From the NCBI GenBank assembly GCA_015233785.1, contig JADFWT010000007.1:1-52955 (forward strand): a DNA stretch of 52,955 nucleotides, read 5' to 3'. Under the pieces are notes generated by a model. That model was given only the letters and a program-made list of their open reading frames with translations. It was not told where the DNA came from and searched no databases. Shown in pieces: positions 7,568 through 15,538 of this stretch. Every line of letters starts with the position of its first letter. Within the stretch, counting starts at the first letter, position 1. The position numbers and the translations under genes are program-made. Origin of the DNA: Magnetococcales bacterium. Lineage in GTDB: Bacteria; Pseudomonadota; Magnetococcia; Magnetococcales; JADFWT01.

Positions 7568-7981
7568 ATGAGCTGGCTTCAAAACAACACGATGACCATC
7601 TTCGCCATCCTATTGGCGCTGTTTTTCTTTCGTAACCATATCCTGTCGCGGGTGCTGGGGGTCGGCGAGATGTCTGTGCATGACCTCTCTACCCAACTGG
7701 CCAGCAAACAGCCACCCGTGTTGATTGATGTCCGTACTCAGCCGGAGTTCAACGGCGGACATGTCAAACAAGCAATTCTGGTTCCACTTTCGGATCTGGG
7801 TGCCCGGATGGAGGGCCTCAAAAAGAACTATGAGGGCCGAGAAATCGCCGTGATCTGCCGTAGTGGCAATCGATCTCTGGGTGGATCCGTGACACTTAAA
7901 CGGGCTGGATTCGATAAGGTTTACAATGTGTCCGGCGGTATGCTGCATTGGCTCTCACAAGGCTATCCGGTGGCCAAATAG
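7568..7981 (+). CDS. Membrane-anchored rhodanese-like sulfurtransferase
   Basis: A short N-terminal hydrophobic helix (about residues 9-22) anchors a single rhodanese domain (about 40-135). The active-site loop reads CRSGNRS, with the catalytic Cys that carries persulfide sulfur, and the domain begins LIDVRTQPEFNGGHV. The chain ends soon after GMLHWLSQGYP, as usual. The ATG at 7568 is preceded by GAGGT 7 nt upstream; a TTG at 7562 is in frame but worse placed. It lies in one transcription unit with the ArsR-type regulator. It probably handles sulfane sulfur at the membrane; the acceptor is unknown. Confidence 0.88.
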   Translation: MSWLQNNTMTIFAILLALFFFRNHILSRVLGVGEMSVHDLSTQLASKQPPVLIDVRTQPEFNGGHVKQAILVPLSDLGARMEGLKKNYEGREIAVICRSGNRSLGGSVTLKRAGFDKVYNVSGGMLHWLSQGYPVAK

Positions 7982-7994
7982 CAAGGCTTGATCC

Positions 7995-8642
7995 ATGCCG
8001 CAAGAGCTGGAGATCAAACTCACCGCGCCCAACCAAAAGATCCTTACCGCCCTGCTCTCCGACCCGGAAGTACGGCACGCTTCGGGCGGGCAACTGCCGC
8101 AGGATCACAGCTACAGCGCCCACTACGCCGATACTAAAACCCGCCAGCTTCTCAAACAGCGCTTTGCTTTCCGAAGCTGCCGCCGCACGCCCCACGAAGT
8201 ACGGGTGGGGCTCAAAGGGGGCGGCTCCGTCGTGGAGGGCGTCGGCGCATGGGAAGAGGTGGAGCAGACCCTGCCCGCCCCGGTTAACCGACCCGATCAG
8301 CTCCCCGATGGTGCTCTGAAGCGGCGACTCTGTTCGATGATTTCTGCGGATGCCGCGCTGCTACCGCTGCTCGCCACTCACATTAAACGACAGACGCTGG
8401 TGCTGACACTTCATGATGACACCCAGGCAGAGATGGCTTTGGACTTCGGTTATGTCGAGGCCGGTGGAAAAACGCAGAGGATCTGTGAGCTGGAGCTGGA
8501 GCTTCTGACCGGAGATTTTGAAGTAATTAGGGCGTTTGCACTCGTGCTTAAAGATCGGTATGAGTTACAATTCGCCAGGGGCTCCAAGTTTAGCGCCGGA
8601 TTGGCGCTGTTGGGGATGAGCGGGGAATTTGACAAACCATGA
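7995..8642 (+). CDS. CYTH domain protein, probable inorganic triphosphatase
   Basis: The CYTH fold forms a tunnel that binds triphosphate compounds and divalent metal. The diagnostic N-terminal ExExK motif is present as ELEIK at residues 4-8. Further conserved basic and acidic residues are seen in FAFRSCRR, HEVRVGLKGGG and the late ICELELELLTGD. At 215 residues the protein covers the CYTH domain only and lacks the CHAD domain fused to it in E. coli YgiF. The ATG at 7995 follows AAGG at 8 nt and lies 13 nt after the rhodanese stop, so it is probably co-transcribed. Triphosphatase activity is inferred from the family; thiamine triphosphate or adenylate cyclase activity is less likely. Confidence 0.82.
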   Translation: MPQELEIKLTAPNQKILTALLSDPEVRHASGGQLPQDHSYSAHYADTKTRQLLKQRFAFRSCRRTPHEVRVGLKGGGSVVEGVGAWEEVEQTLPAPVNRPDQLPDGALKRRLCSMISADAALLPLLATHIKRQTLVLTLHDDTQAEMALDFGYVEAGGKTQRICELELELLTGDFEVIRAFALVLKDRYELQFARGSKFSAGLALLGMSGEFDKP

Positions 8643-8682
8643 GATAACGTTTCGCAGATAGAGTCTCTGGGAGCCTCTCCAT

Positions 8683-11199
8683 ATGTACAGACTGCTCGCT
8701 CTCATCGTGACCATCACCCTGCTGATAGCCACGACAAACGATGCCCGGACCGCCCAACAGAAGCCCCATCAACCCTCACCTCTCCAACTCACAGCCTCCG
8801 AACGTCAATGGCTCACCGACCACCCCAACCTACGTATGGCGGTGGATATCGACTGGCCACCTTTTGAGTTCATCGATGAGCAGCGCCAATATAGAGGCAT
8901 GGCGGCCGAATATATCGCTCTGATAGAAGAGCAGCTGGGCATCCGCTTCCAGATCAATAAAGATAAAAAATGGGACGAAATGGTCGAGGCCGTGAAGGCC
9001 AAAGAGCTGGATCTCTACTCCTGCGTCGTTAAAACCCCACAGCGCCAAAAGTACGTCTCCTTTACCAAGCCCTACCTCTCGTTCCCCATGGTGATCGTCA
9101 CCACCGATAAGGAGTCGTTTGTGGATGGGCTGGCGGACCTGCGTGGACGTGCCGTGACCGTGGTCAAAAGTTACGCCAGTCACGATCTTCTGCAAGGTAA
9201 TCACCCGGAACTGGACCTTAAACCCATGCCTGACGTGCGGACTGCTCTTAGTGCCGTCTCCAGCGGGCAAGCCTACGCCTATGTGGGCAATCTGGCCGTT
9301 ACCTCCCGCATCATGCGTGAAATGGGACTGGCCAATCTAAAAGTATCCGGCCAAACCCCCTACCGCTTTGAACTGGGCATGGCCGTGCGTAACGACTGGA
9401 AACCACTGCTGCCCATTCTCCAAAAAGCCCTGGACAACATCAGCGCCACAGAGAAAGACCGTATCCATAACCGCTGGATTCGTATCCGGTACGACCAGAG
9501 TACGGACTATCGCACCATCTGGATGGTCTTCTCCATCTCCCTGGCCATCATCACCCTTTTCCTTTACTGGAACAGACGACTGAAAAAAGAGATCGCCAAA
9601 CGCAAGAAGATTGAAGCCTCGCTACTGGAAAACCGTGCCAGTCTCTCCCGAGCCCAGGCCATCGCCCATGTGGGAAACTGGCAATGGGACATTTGCGATA
9701 ATACCCTTTTCTGGAGCGCAGAGGTGTACCGTATATTCGGGCTCACCCCCGGCGCCTTCGAAGCCACCTACCAAATGTTCATCGGCGGCATCCACCCCGA
9801 AGACCGCGACACCGTCGAAAACGCCGTTCAACAGGCCCTTAAACACCCCGATCAACCCTACCATATCGAACACCGTATCGTGCTGCCAAAAGGGGAAGAG
9901 CGGGTGGTGGTGGAGCGGGGCGAAGTAATCTGTAGAGAGGATGGAAAACCGATCCGCATGGCCGGCACCATCCAGGACATCACCACTCGCAAACAGGTGG
10001 AACAGCGCCTGCGTAAAGCCAAACAAGAGGCCGATATGGCCTCCCAGGCCAAAACCCTTTTTCTGGCCCACATGAGCCACGAAATCCGCACCCCCATGAA
10101 TGCCATCCTCGGTATGTCGCAACTGCTCTACGAAACACCGCTTGATATCGAACAAAAAGGGTATCTGGCCACCCTCAATCAGGCCGGTGAAGGGCTACTG
10201 GTACTCATCAACAACATTCTTGACCTCTCCAAGATTGAATCCGGCCAGATGCGCCTCGAACGTGCCCCCTTCAACTTTGAATCCCTGGTGGAGGATGTCA
10301 TCCTCCTATTGGATCTGGAGGCCCGCCGTAAAAACATCGATCTCACCTTTCGATATGCCCCGGGACTCCCGGCTAATCTGTTGGGAGATGCCCTGCGGGT
10401 GCGACAGATCCTCATCAATCTGGTGGGAAACGCCATTAAATTTACCCAGGAAGGGCGCGTGGCCGTCGATGTCACCGAGTGGCTCAGCTCGGAACAGACC
10501 ATCGTCGCCTGTGTCACCGTCACCGATAGCGGCATCGGTATCCCCAACGATAAAATCGAAGAGATCTTTCAAAGCTTCTCCCAAGCCGATATCAGCGTGA
10601 CCCGCACCCATGGCGGCTCCGGCCTGGGACTGGCCATCTGCAACCACTACGCCGATATGATGGGCGGCGACCTCTGGGTAGAGAGCACCATCGGCAAGGG
10701 AAGCACCTTTCACTTTGTGGTGCCGCTGATCAAAATCAGAGGCCAGTCCATACCCTCCGCACCCGAGTTGCAACCAGAACAGGTGGCCAAACACCTCACC
10801 CACCGTCATCGCCAGGTGAGACGCATTCTGCTGGTGGATGATGCCCCCGATAACCTGACCTTGATTCAGGCTTTCCTGAAAAAAACCCACTACGACCTGG
10901 AAACCGCCTATAATGGAGAGCAGGCCGTAGCGCGTTTTTTCACCGATGAGGCTGGATTCGACCTGGTACTGATGGATGTGCAGATGCCGGTGATGGATGG
11001 CTATCAGGCCACGCGAGAGATTCGGACGTGGGAGATTGAAAAGGGGCGCAAACCCGCCCATATTATCGCACTAACCGCCCACGCCATGAAAGAGGATGAA
11101 AGGCGGAGCCTGGATGCCGGTTGCGATATGCATCTGACCAAACCCATTAAGAAAAAAGACCTTTTGGCAATAATTGAAGGGTTGGGAAAAGCACCATAA
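8683..11199 (+). CDS. BvgS-like hybrid sensor histidine kinase
   Basis: The 838-residue protein is an inner-membrane hybrid kinase. In order: signal peptide (1-20), a periplasmic SBP_bac_3 solute-binding domain (about 45-270, starting [13 protein letters not shown]), one membrane helix (about 279-296), a PAS domain with PAC (about 330-445), HisKA with the phosphoacceptor His466 in [11 protein letters not shown], HATPase_c with DSGIGIPND and GGSGLGLAI, and a C-terminal receiver with Asp765 in [11 protein letters not shown]. There is no Hpt domain and no response regulator next door, so phosphate must pass to an unlinked partner or act within the protein. ATG 8683 is preceded by GGGAG. The ligand of the binding domain is unknown; amino acids or a similar small molecule are the family norm. 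Confidence 0.9.
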   Translation: MYRLLALIVTITLLIATTNDARTAQQKPHQPSPLQLTASERQWLTDHPNLRMAVDIDWPPFEFIDEQRQYRGMAAEYIALIEEQLGIRFQINKDKKWDEMVEAVKAKELDLYSCVVKTPQRQKYVSFTKPYLSFPMVIVTTDKESFVDGLADLRGRAVTVVKSYASHDLLQGNHPELDLKPMPDVRTALSAVSSGQAYAYVGNLAVTSRIMREMGLANLKVSGQTPYRFELGMAVRNDWKPLLPILQKALDNISATEKDRIHNRWIRIRYDQSTDYRTIWMVFSISLAIITLFLYWNRRLKKEIAKRKKIEASLLENRASLSRAQAIAHVGNWQWDICDNTLFWSAEVYRIFGLTPGAFEATYQMFIGGIHPEDRDTVENAVQQALKHPDQPYHIEHRIVLPKGEERVVVERGEVICREDGKPIRMAGTIQDITTRKQVEQRLRKAKQEADMASQAKTLFLAHMSHEIRTPMNAILGMSQLLYETPLDIEQKGYLATLNQAGEGLLVLINNILDLSKIESGQMRLERAPFNFESLVEDVILLLDLEARRKNIDLTFRYAPGLPANLLGDALRVRQILINLVGNAIKFTQEGRVAVDVTEWLSSEQTIVACVTVTDSGIGIPNDKIEEIFQSFSQADISVTRTHGGSGLGLAICNHYADMMGGDLWVESTIGKGSTFHFVVPLIKIRGQSIPSAPELQPEQVAKHLTHRHRQVRRILLVDDAPDNLTLIQAFLKKTHYDLETAYNGEQAVARFFTDEAGFDLVLMDVQMPVMDGYQATREIRTWEIEKGRKPAHIIALTAHAMKEDERRSLDAGCDMHLTKPIKKKDLLAIIEGLGKAP

Positions 11200-11214
11200 G
11201 GGGACTTCAATAGG

Positions 11215-11829
11215 ATGAATACGGTTCGCGACCACCTCGGCCTCAAGATGCTGTTCTGCGCCATCACGGCTCTGGCCATGCTCACCTCACCCCCCGCACT
11301 GGCCGAAGAGAGTCTGCCCTTCATGCCCCTCAAAGGGGACTTTGACCTGGAAGACGAGCAGGGTCAAAAGGTCTCCCTGAAGAGCTATCGGGGGGCATAC
11401 CTTCTGGTCTACTTCGGCTACACCTACTGCCCCGATGTCTGCCCCGCCAGCCTGGGACAGCTCAGTGAGGCCCTATGGCACATCCCCGAGCCGAAAGCCC
11501 AACGCATCACCCCCCTCTTTATCTCCGTAGATCCCCAGCGGGACAACCAGGAGCATCTGCGCATCTATACCGACGCCTTTCATCACGCCATGGTGGGGCT
11601 CACCGGAAGCCCGGATAACCTCCAACAGGCGGCTAAAATGTTCGGCGCCTACTACATCAAAGGCAAACCGGAACCCGACGACCCCGAGGACTACACCATC
11701 AGCCACTCCTCCCTCACCTATCTGGTGGGGCCGGAGGGAAACATGCTAAAACTGTTTCCCCATGCCACATCGGTCAAGGAGATTGCCATCACGCTGGATC
11801 GCATGATTCAGCTCCCAAAAGGAGAGTGA
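11215..11829 (+). CDS. SCO1/SenC family copper chaperone
   Basis: SCO proteins have a thioredoxin fold and deliver copper to the CuA site of cytochrome c oxidase, or act as thiol reductases in the periplasm. The 204-residue protein has an N-terminal signal or anchor helix (about 10-30). The copper ligands are Cys72 and Cys76 in YCPDVCP, and His164 in SHSSLTYL. The oxidase-subunit genes are not nearby. The next gene starts 1 nt after this stop, implying co-transcription and a linked role. It follows the kinase gene by 15 nt, so the kinase could be in the same transcript. Confidence 0.9.
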   Translation: MNTVRDHLGLKMLFCAITALAMLTSPPALAEESLPFMPLKGDFDLEDEQGQKVSLKSYRGAYLLVYFGYTYCPDVCPASLGQLSEALWHIPEPKAQRITPLFISVDPQRDNQEHLRIYTDAFHHAMVGLTGSPDNLQQAAKMFGAYYIKGKPEPDDPEDYTISHSSLTYLVGPEGNMLKLFPHATSVKEIAITLDRMIQLPKGE

Positions 11830-11830
11830 C

Positions 11831-12283
11831 ATGATGCGATATGTGATCATGATCCTGCTGGCGCTGGGCATGCTACTCCAGGGAGAAGCCAGAGCCGCCG
11901 CCATCCCACCTGAACCCGACAGCCCGCCGGTCGCGGCCTATAAACGGTTCGCCAACGCCTTTATCTACGGAGAGTTAAAGCTGGCTCACGCGCTCGCCCA
12001 GGGTAAGGCACAAGAGGTGGTGGAGAAGAAACGCGCGCTGGTCGAAAAAGGACTGAAAATCCCAAAGGTGAAAGAGCCGATGTTTATGATTATCGGGGAG
12101 AAACTCCATAATAAGGGCAACAAAGCCGATGTCCACGCCATGCAGATCGTGCAGCCCGATACCGGAAAATCGTTTGAACCACGCGCGCTGCACCGACAGG
12201 TGGTAACGCTGATAAAAAACAGTCAGGGACAATGGATCGTCACCAAGTTTCATGACGACCTGGAGAAGTGTTGCGATGAGTGA
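11831..12283 (+). CDS. Small secreted protein of unknown function
   Basis: I do not recognise the family. The 150-residue protein starts ATG-ATG at 11831 with AAGGAG upstream. It has a clear signal peptide (about residues 1-23, ending GEARAAA). The mature part is rich in charged residues, with FANAFIYGELKLAHALA near 41-57 and WIVTKFHDDLEKCCDE at the end. The shape, one helix pair followed by strands, recalls SnoaL/NTF2-like proteins, but this is weak. A terminal Cys-Cys pair (residues 147-148) and coupling to the SCO1 gene suggest a copper or thiol-related periplasmic partner; that is inference. It ends 4 nt from the convergent ppx-like stop. Confidence 0.7.
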   Translation: MMRYVIMILLALGMLLQGEARAAAIPPEPDSPPVAAYKRFANAFIYGELKLAHALAQGKAQEVVEKKRALVEKGLKIPKVKEPMFMIIGEKLHNKGNKADVHAMQIVQPDTGKSFEPRALHRQVVTLIKNSQGQWIVTKFHDDLEKCCDE

Positions 12284-12287
12284 CGCC

Positions 12288-13181
12288 TCAGGCGGTGGCA
12301 CTCACCCCGCGATGCTTGCGGTAAAGATAGTGAATGATGCCGTCCGCCAGACCAATCTGCGGCACATAAAGCTGCTCTATGCCCGACCATTTCATGATGT
12401 GCAGAAAAATCTTACCCGCCGGAACAATCACATCCGCACGATCCGGCCTCAACCCCAGACGCAACATGCGATCCTCGTAGGAGAGAAACTTCAGCGTCGA
12501 GTGAATCTGCCTCAGCTTATCCGCCGATAGCGGCTTGTCCCGACGCTTGCGGGTCAACTTGAAGATTTTATTGATATATCCCCCAGAACCGATCCCGGCC
12601 AGTGGACGATAGCCCACGGTGGCGCTGCGTACCCAATGCCTCATGCTCTCCCACTCGGCGTCTGCAACCAAATTCTCTTTCAGGCGCACCGTGCCGATAT
12701 CGAACGAACTGTAGTCTACCGCCTGGCCATCGGCGTAAAGCGTCAACTCAGTGGTACCGCCGCCCACATCAATATAGAGGTAAGCCCGAGCACCAAACTG
12801 GCGGGAAACCCGGTTTAAGGCAATGAGACGCGCCTCCATATCCCCTTCAGTAATACGTATGTTGATGCCGGTCTCTTTGCGGATTCGCTCCACCACACGC
12901 TGACCGTTGTTGGCCACACGCAACGCCGAAGTGGCGCAGGCCATATAATCCTCTGGGCGGCACACCTCCATAAGATTCTTGAAAGCCACCATAATCTTGA
13001 TTAAATCTTCGGTGCGGTTCTCACTGATGCGCCCATGAATAAACGCATCCTCTCCCAAACGCATGGGGGCCCGAAACATATCCACCTTGCGGATGACAGG
13101 CATCCAATCCCCCACCTCATAAACATTGGAGATGAGTAACTTGGACGAATTGGAGCCAATATCGATGGCGGCTAGCTTCAC
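12288..13181 (-). CDS. Ppx/GppA-fold phosphatase, single-domain form
   Basis: The protein has the ASKHA fold of exopolyphosphatase/guanosine pentaphosphatase. Motifs include AAIDIGSNSSKLLI (about 4-17), ACATSALRVANNG and the phosphate-binding YIDVGGGTTEL, with GIGSGGYINKI further on. At about 297 residues it has only the N-terminal two subdomains and lacks the HD-like and C-terminal domains of full-length Ppx (about 500 residues). I choose GTG 13181 because GGGAG lies 9 nt upstream and the family N-terminus begins there; an upstream TTG at 13199 is in frame. Substrate (polyphosphate or pppGpp) is unresolved. Given the unusual Rel/SpoT protein in this window, pppGpp hydrolysis would be of interest. 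Confidence 0.85.
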   Translation of the reverse strand: MKLAAIDIGSNSSKLLISNVYEVGDWMPVIRKVDMFRAPMRLGEDAFIHGRISENRTEDLIKIMVAFKNLMEVCRPEDYMACATSALRVANNGQRVVERIRKETGINIRITEGDMEARLIALNRVSRQFGARAYLYIDVGGGTTELTLYADGQAVDYSSFDIGTVRLKENLVADAEWESMRHWVRSATVGYRPLAGIGSGGYINKIFKLTRKRRDKPLSADKLRQIHSTLKFLSYEDRMLRLGLRPDRADVIVPAGKIFLHIMKWSGIEQLYVPQIGLADGIIHYLYRKHRGVSATA

Positions 13182-13258
13182 GGCAGCACTCTCCCTCAAA
13201 GCGCAGGAATGGAAGGAGAGACGATCTTAGGTTTCTTTGCTCTCAAGAGCAACCAAAC

Positions 13259-13651
13259 CTACGCCTGGACTGCAAAACCCATAACGGCTTCACGCTCCAA
13301 CGAAGCACCCTTAGGCGGCGGCTCCTCATAGCGCCACTGCTCCAGAAGCTCCCGGTGAGAAGGCTGGCCACGATGACGCCCATCAAAAAGAATCTCCATA
13401 AAGCGGCGATCCAGTGCCAGATCAACCTCTTCGGCATAAAGCAGTGTCCGCGCCTCGCGAATCCAACCGCTCTCCGACGGCGCCTCCACCTCCCGACGAG
13501 ATTTGGCCAGCGCCTCGGCAGAGATTCCTACCCGATCTCCGGCCCCCTTGTCGGCCCCCGAAACACCATCAGAACCCGATACACGTTTCGCCGCCGTCGG
13601 CCATGCCATCTGCGAGACCACACCCCGAATCAATTGATCACTGCTCACCAT
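13259..13651 (-). CDS. Hypothetical protein
   Basis: I do not recognise this 130-residue protein. ATG 13651 is chosen because GGAG lies 8 nt upstream; in-frame codons further upstream have no site. The N-terminal third (about 15-50) is Ser/Gly-rich and probably disordered, with IRGVVSQMAWPTAAKRV before it. The rest is charged and helical, including WIREARTLLYAEEVDLALD and an Arg/His-rich stretch. There is no signal peptide, no membrane helix and no Cys. A short segment (ISAEALAKSR) resembles the start of FlgM-type sequences, too little to assign. It lies 77 nt upstream of the ppx-like gene on the same strand and divergent from the ClC gene. Confidence 0.6.
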   Translation of the reverse strand: MVSSDQLIRGVVSQMAWPTAAKRVSGSDGVSGADKGAGDRVGISAEALAKSRREVEAPSESGWIREARTLLYAEEVDLALDRRFMEILFDGRHRGQPSHRELLEQWRYEEPPPKGASLEREAVMGFAVQA

Positions 13652-13781
13652 AACGTTTTCTCCAGAGATCCATCTCAGAAACTTGCTTGTCGCATTGCCC
13701 TTCTGGGGTTTACACTTGAAAATCATCATCCCCTCACAGCTCTCTTATCGGTCAACACGCCCCACAACTTGAAATGTCACG

Positions 13782-15518
13782 ATGCTGCAGTTTTTTAAAC
13801 GGAGCGATACCAACGACCACCTGACCATGTCGGCCATCGCCGTGGTTATCGGGCTGATGGTGGGCTATGGTGCCATCCTGTTTCGTACGCTCATCGAACT
13901 GTTCCAATTTCTCTTTATGGGCAGCGGCTCGGAAAACCTATTGCAGGTGGTGGCCAATCTCCACTGGTCCAACGTGCTGCTTGCACCGGTGGTGGGCGGG
14001 CTGATTATCGGGCCGCTGGTACACTTTCTGTTTCCCGGTTCCAGAGGCCACGGCGTACCCGAAGTGATGTCCGCCGTCGCCCTGCAGGGCGGAAAAATGA
14101 AGATGCGCGACGGCGTCGGCAAAATGATCGCCTGCTCGCTCTCCATCGGCTGCGGCGGCTCGGTGGGGCGTGAAGGCCCCGTGGTCCATCTGGGGGCCAC
14201 CATCGCCTCCTGGTTTGGCCAGCGCCTGCACATGTCCACCAAGCATATGCGCACCATGGTAGGATGCGGAGCCGCCGCCGGTATCGCCGCCTCCTTTAAT
14301 GCCCCCATCGCCGGGGTGATGTTTGCCCTGGAAGTGGTCCTGGCCGACTACGGACTGGCGACCTTCTCCCCCATCGTGCTCTCATCGGTGATCGCCACCA
14401 TCATCGCACGCGCCCACCTGGGAGACTTCCCCGCCTTTACCGTGCCCCATTACCAGTTGGTTTCAGTGTGGGAAATTCCCGCATATATCGGCCTGGGCGT
14501 GCTCTGTGGTCTCACTGGCATCCTCTTCATGAAAGCCCTTTTCAAGAGTGAGGATCTGTTCAAAAAAATTCCCATCCCCATCTATATGAAACCGGTGGTG
14601 GGCGGCTTTATCCTCGGCTCTGTGGCCCTGGTCTTTCCCCAGGTGCTGGGGGTGGGCTACGACGTCATGAATATGGCGCTTCTGGAAGGGATGGCCGGAC
14701 CGCTGATGATTGGCCTGATCGCCGTCAAAATTTTTGCAACCTCCGCCACCCTCGGCAGCGGCTTCTCCGGCGGCGTCTTTACCCCAAGCCTGTTTCTCGG
14801 CGCGGTCGTAGGCGGCGGTTTCGGAACCTATGCCCACGCCCTGTTTCCGGCCATCTCCGCCGGCTCCGGCGCCTATGCTCTGGTGGGTATGGGCGCTATG
14901 GCCGCAGCGGTGCTCGGTGCCCCTATCGCCTCCATCCTGATCCTCTTTGAACTCACCGGCGACTACCGCATCATGCTGCCGCTGATGGTCACCTCCATCG
15001 TCGCGACCGTGATGATCAATCAGGTCTATCGGGATTCGGTCTATACCCGAGCCTTGCGCCGTAAAAATATCGATCTGCGCTCCGGGCGGGAGACGCGCCT
15101 GATGCGTGACCTCACTGTCTCCTCCATCATGCACCACCGCTTTGAGAAAATTCCCGACAGCATGAGCATTCGGGCCCTCAAAGAGAAGATTCGCTTTACC
15201 AACGAGGACAATTTTCTTGTCGTCAACAACGAAGATCGACTCGCCGGCATCCTCTCCTTTCAGGATCTGCGCGGTATCGCCTTCGAAGAGGGACTCGAAG
15301 ATCTGGTGCTGGTGCGGGATGTGGCCACCCTCAAGGTGGTGACGGTGACACCCCTGGATAATCTGTTCGACGCCTTCTCCCGCATGAACGCCCGTAATGT
15401 CGAACAGCTCCCGGTGGTGGCGGCCAACAACCCTGCCGAGATTCTCGGTATCATCACCAACCACGACATTATCCGGGCCTACAACAAGGCCCTCCTGGAA
15501 CAGTCCCCTAGCGCCTGA
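13782..15518 (+). CDS. ClC-family chloride channel/transporter with CBS domains
   Basis: The 578-residue protein has a ClC membrane domain (about 15-430) and two cytoplasmic CBS domains (about 450-570). The ClC signatures are present: GHGVPE (residues 89-94) for helix D, GREGP with the gating Glu131, and GSGFSGGVFTPSL in helix N. The residue equivalent to the internal proton Glu203 of E. coli ClC-ec1 is Val185 (FALEVVL), as in ClC channels, and the Ser107 position is His90. These point to a passive or uncoupled anion pathway rather than 2:1 Cl/H exchange, by comparison with known members. CBS domains probably bind adenine nucleotides. It is followed after 20 nt by the helicase gene. Confidence 0.9.
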   Translation: MLQFFKRSDTNDHLTMSAIAVVIGLMVGYGAILFRTLIELFQFLFMGSGSENLLQVVANLHWSNVLLAPVVGGLIIGPLVHFLFPGSRGHGVPEVMSAVALQGGKMKMRDGVGKMIACSLSIGCGGSVGREGPVVHLGATIASWFGQRLHMSTKHMRTMVGCGAAAGIAASFNAPIAGVMFALEVVLADYGLATFSPIVLSSVIATIIARAHLGDFPAFTVPHYQLVSVWEIPAYIGLGVLCGLTGILFMKALFKSEDLFKKIPIPIYMKPVVGGFILGSVALVFPQVLGVGYDVMNMALLEGMAGPLMIGLIAVKIFATSATLGSGFSGGVFTPSLFLGAVVGGGFGTYAHALFPAISAGSGAYALVGMGAMAAAVLGAPIASILILFELTGDYRIMLPLMVTSIVATVMINQVYRDSVYTRALRRKNIDLRSGRETRLMRDLTVSSIMHHRFEKIPDSMSIRALKEKIRFTNEDNFLVVNNEDRLAGILSFQDLRGIAFEEGLEDLVLVRDVATLKVVTVTPLDNLFDAFSRMNARNVEQLPVVAANNPAEILGIITNHDIIRAYNKALLEQSPSA

Positions 15519-15538
15519 TTTGGGCGTGGAGTGCAATC

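Noticed and set aside
14463-15536. 357-codon minus-strand open frame across the ClC gene
   Set aside because: Antisense to a well-matched ClC-CBS gene; composition is His/Asp/Gly noise from the complementary codons.
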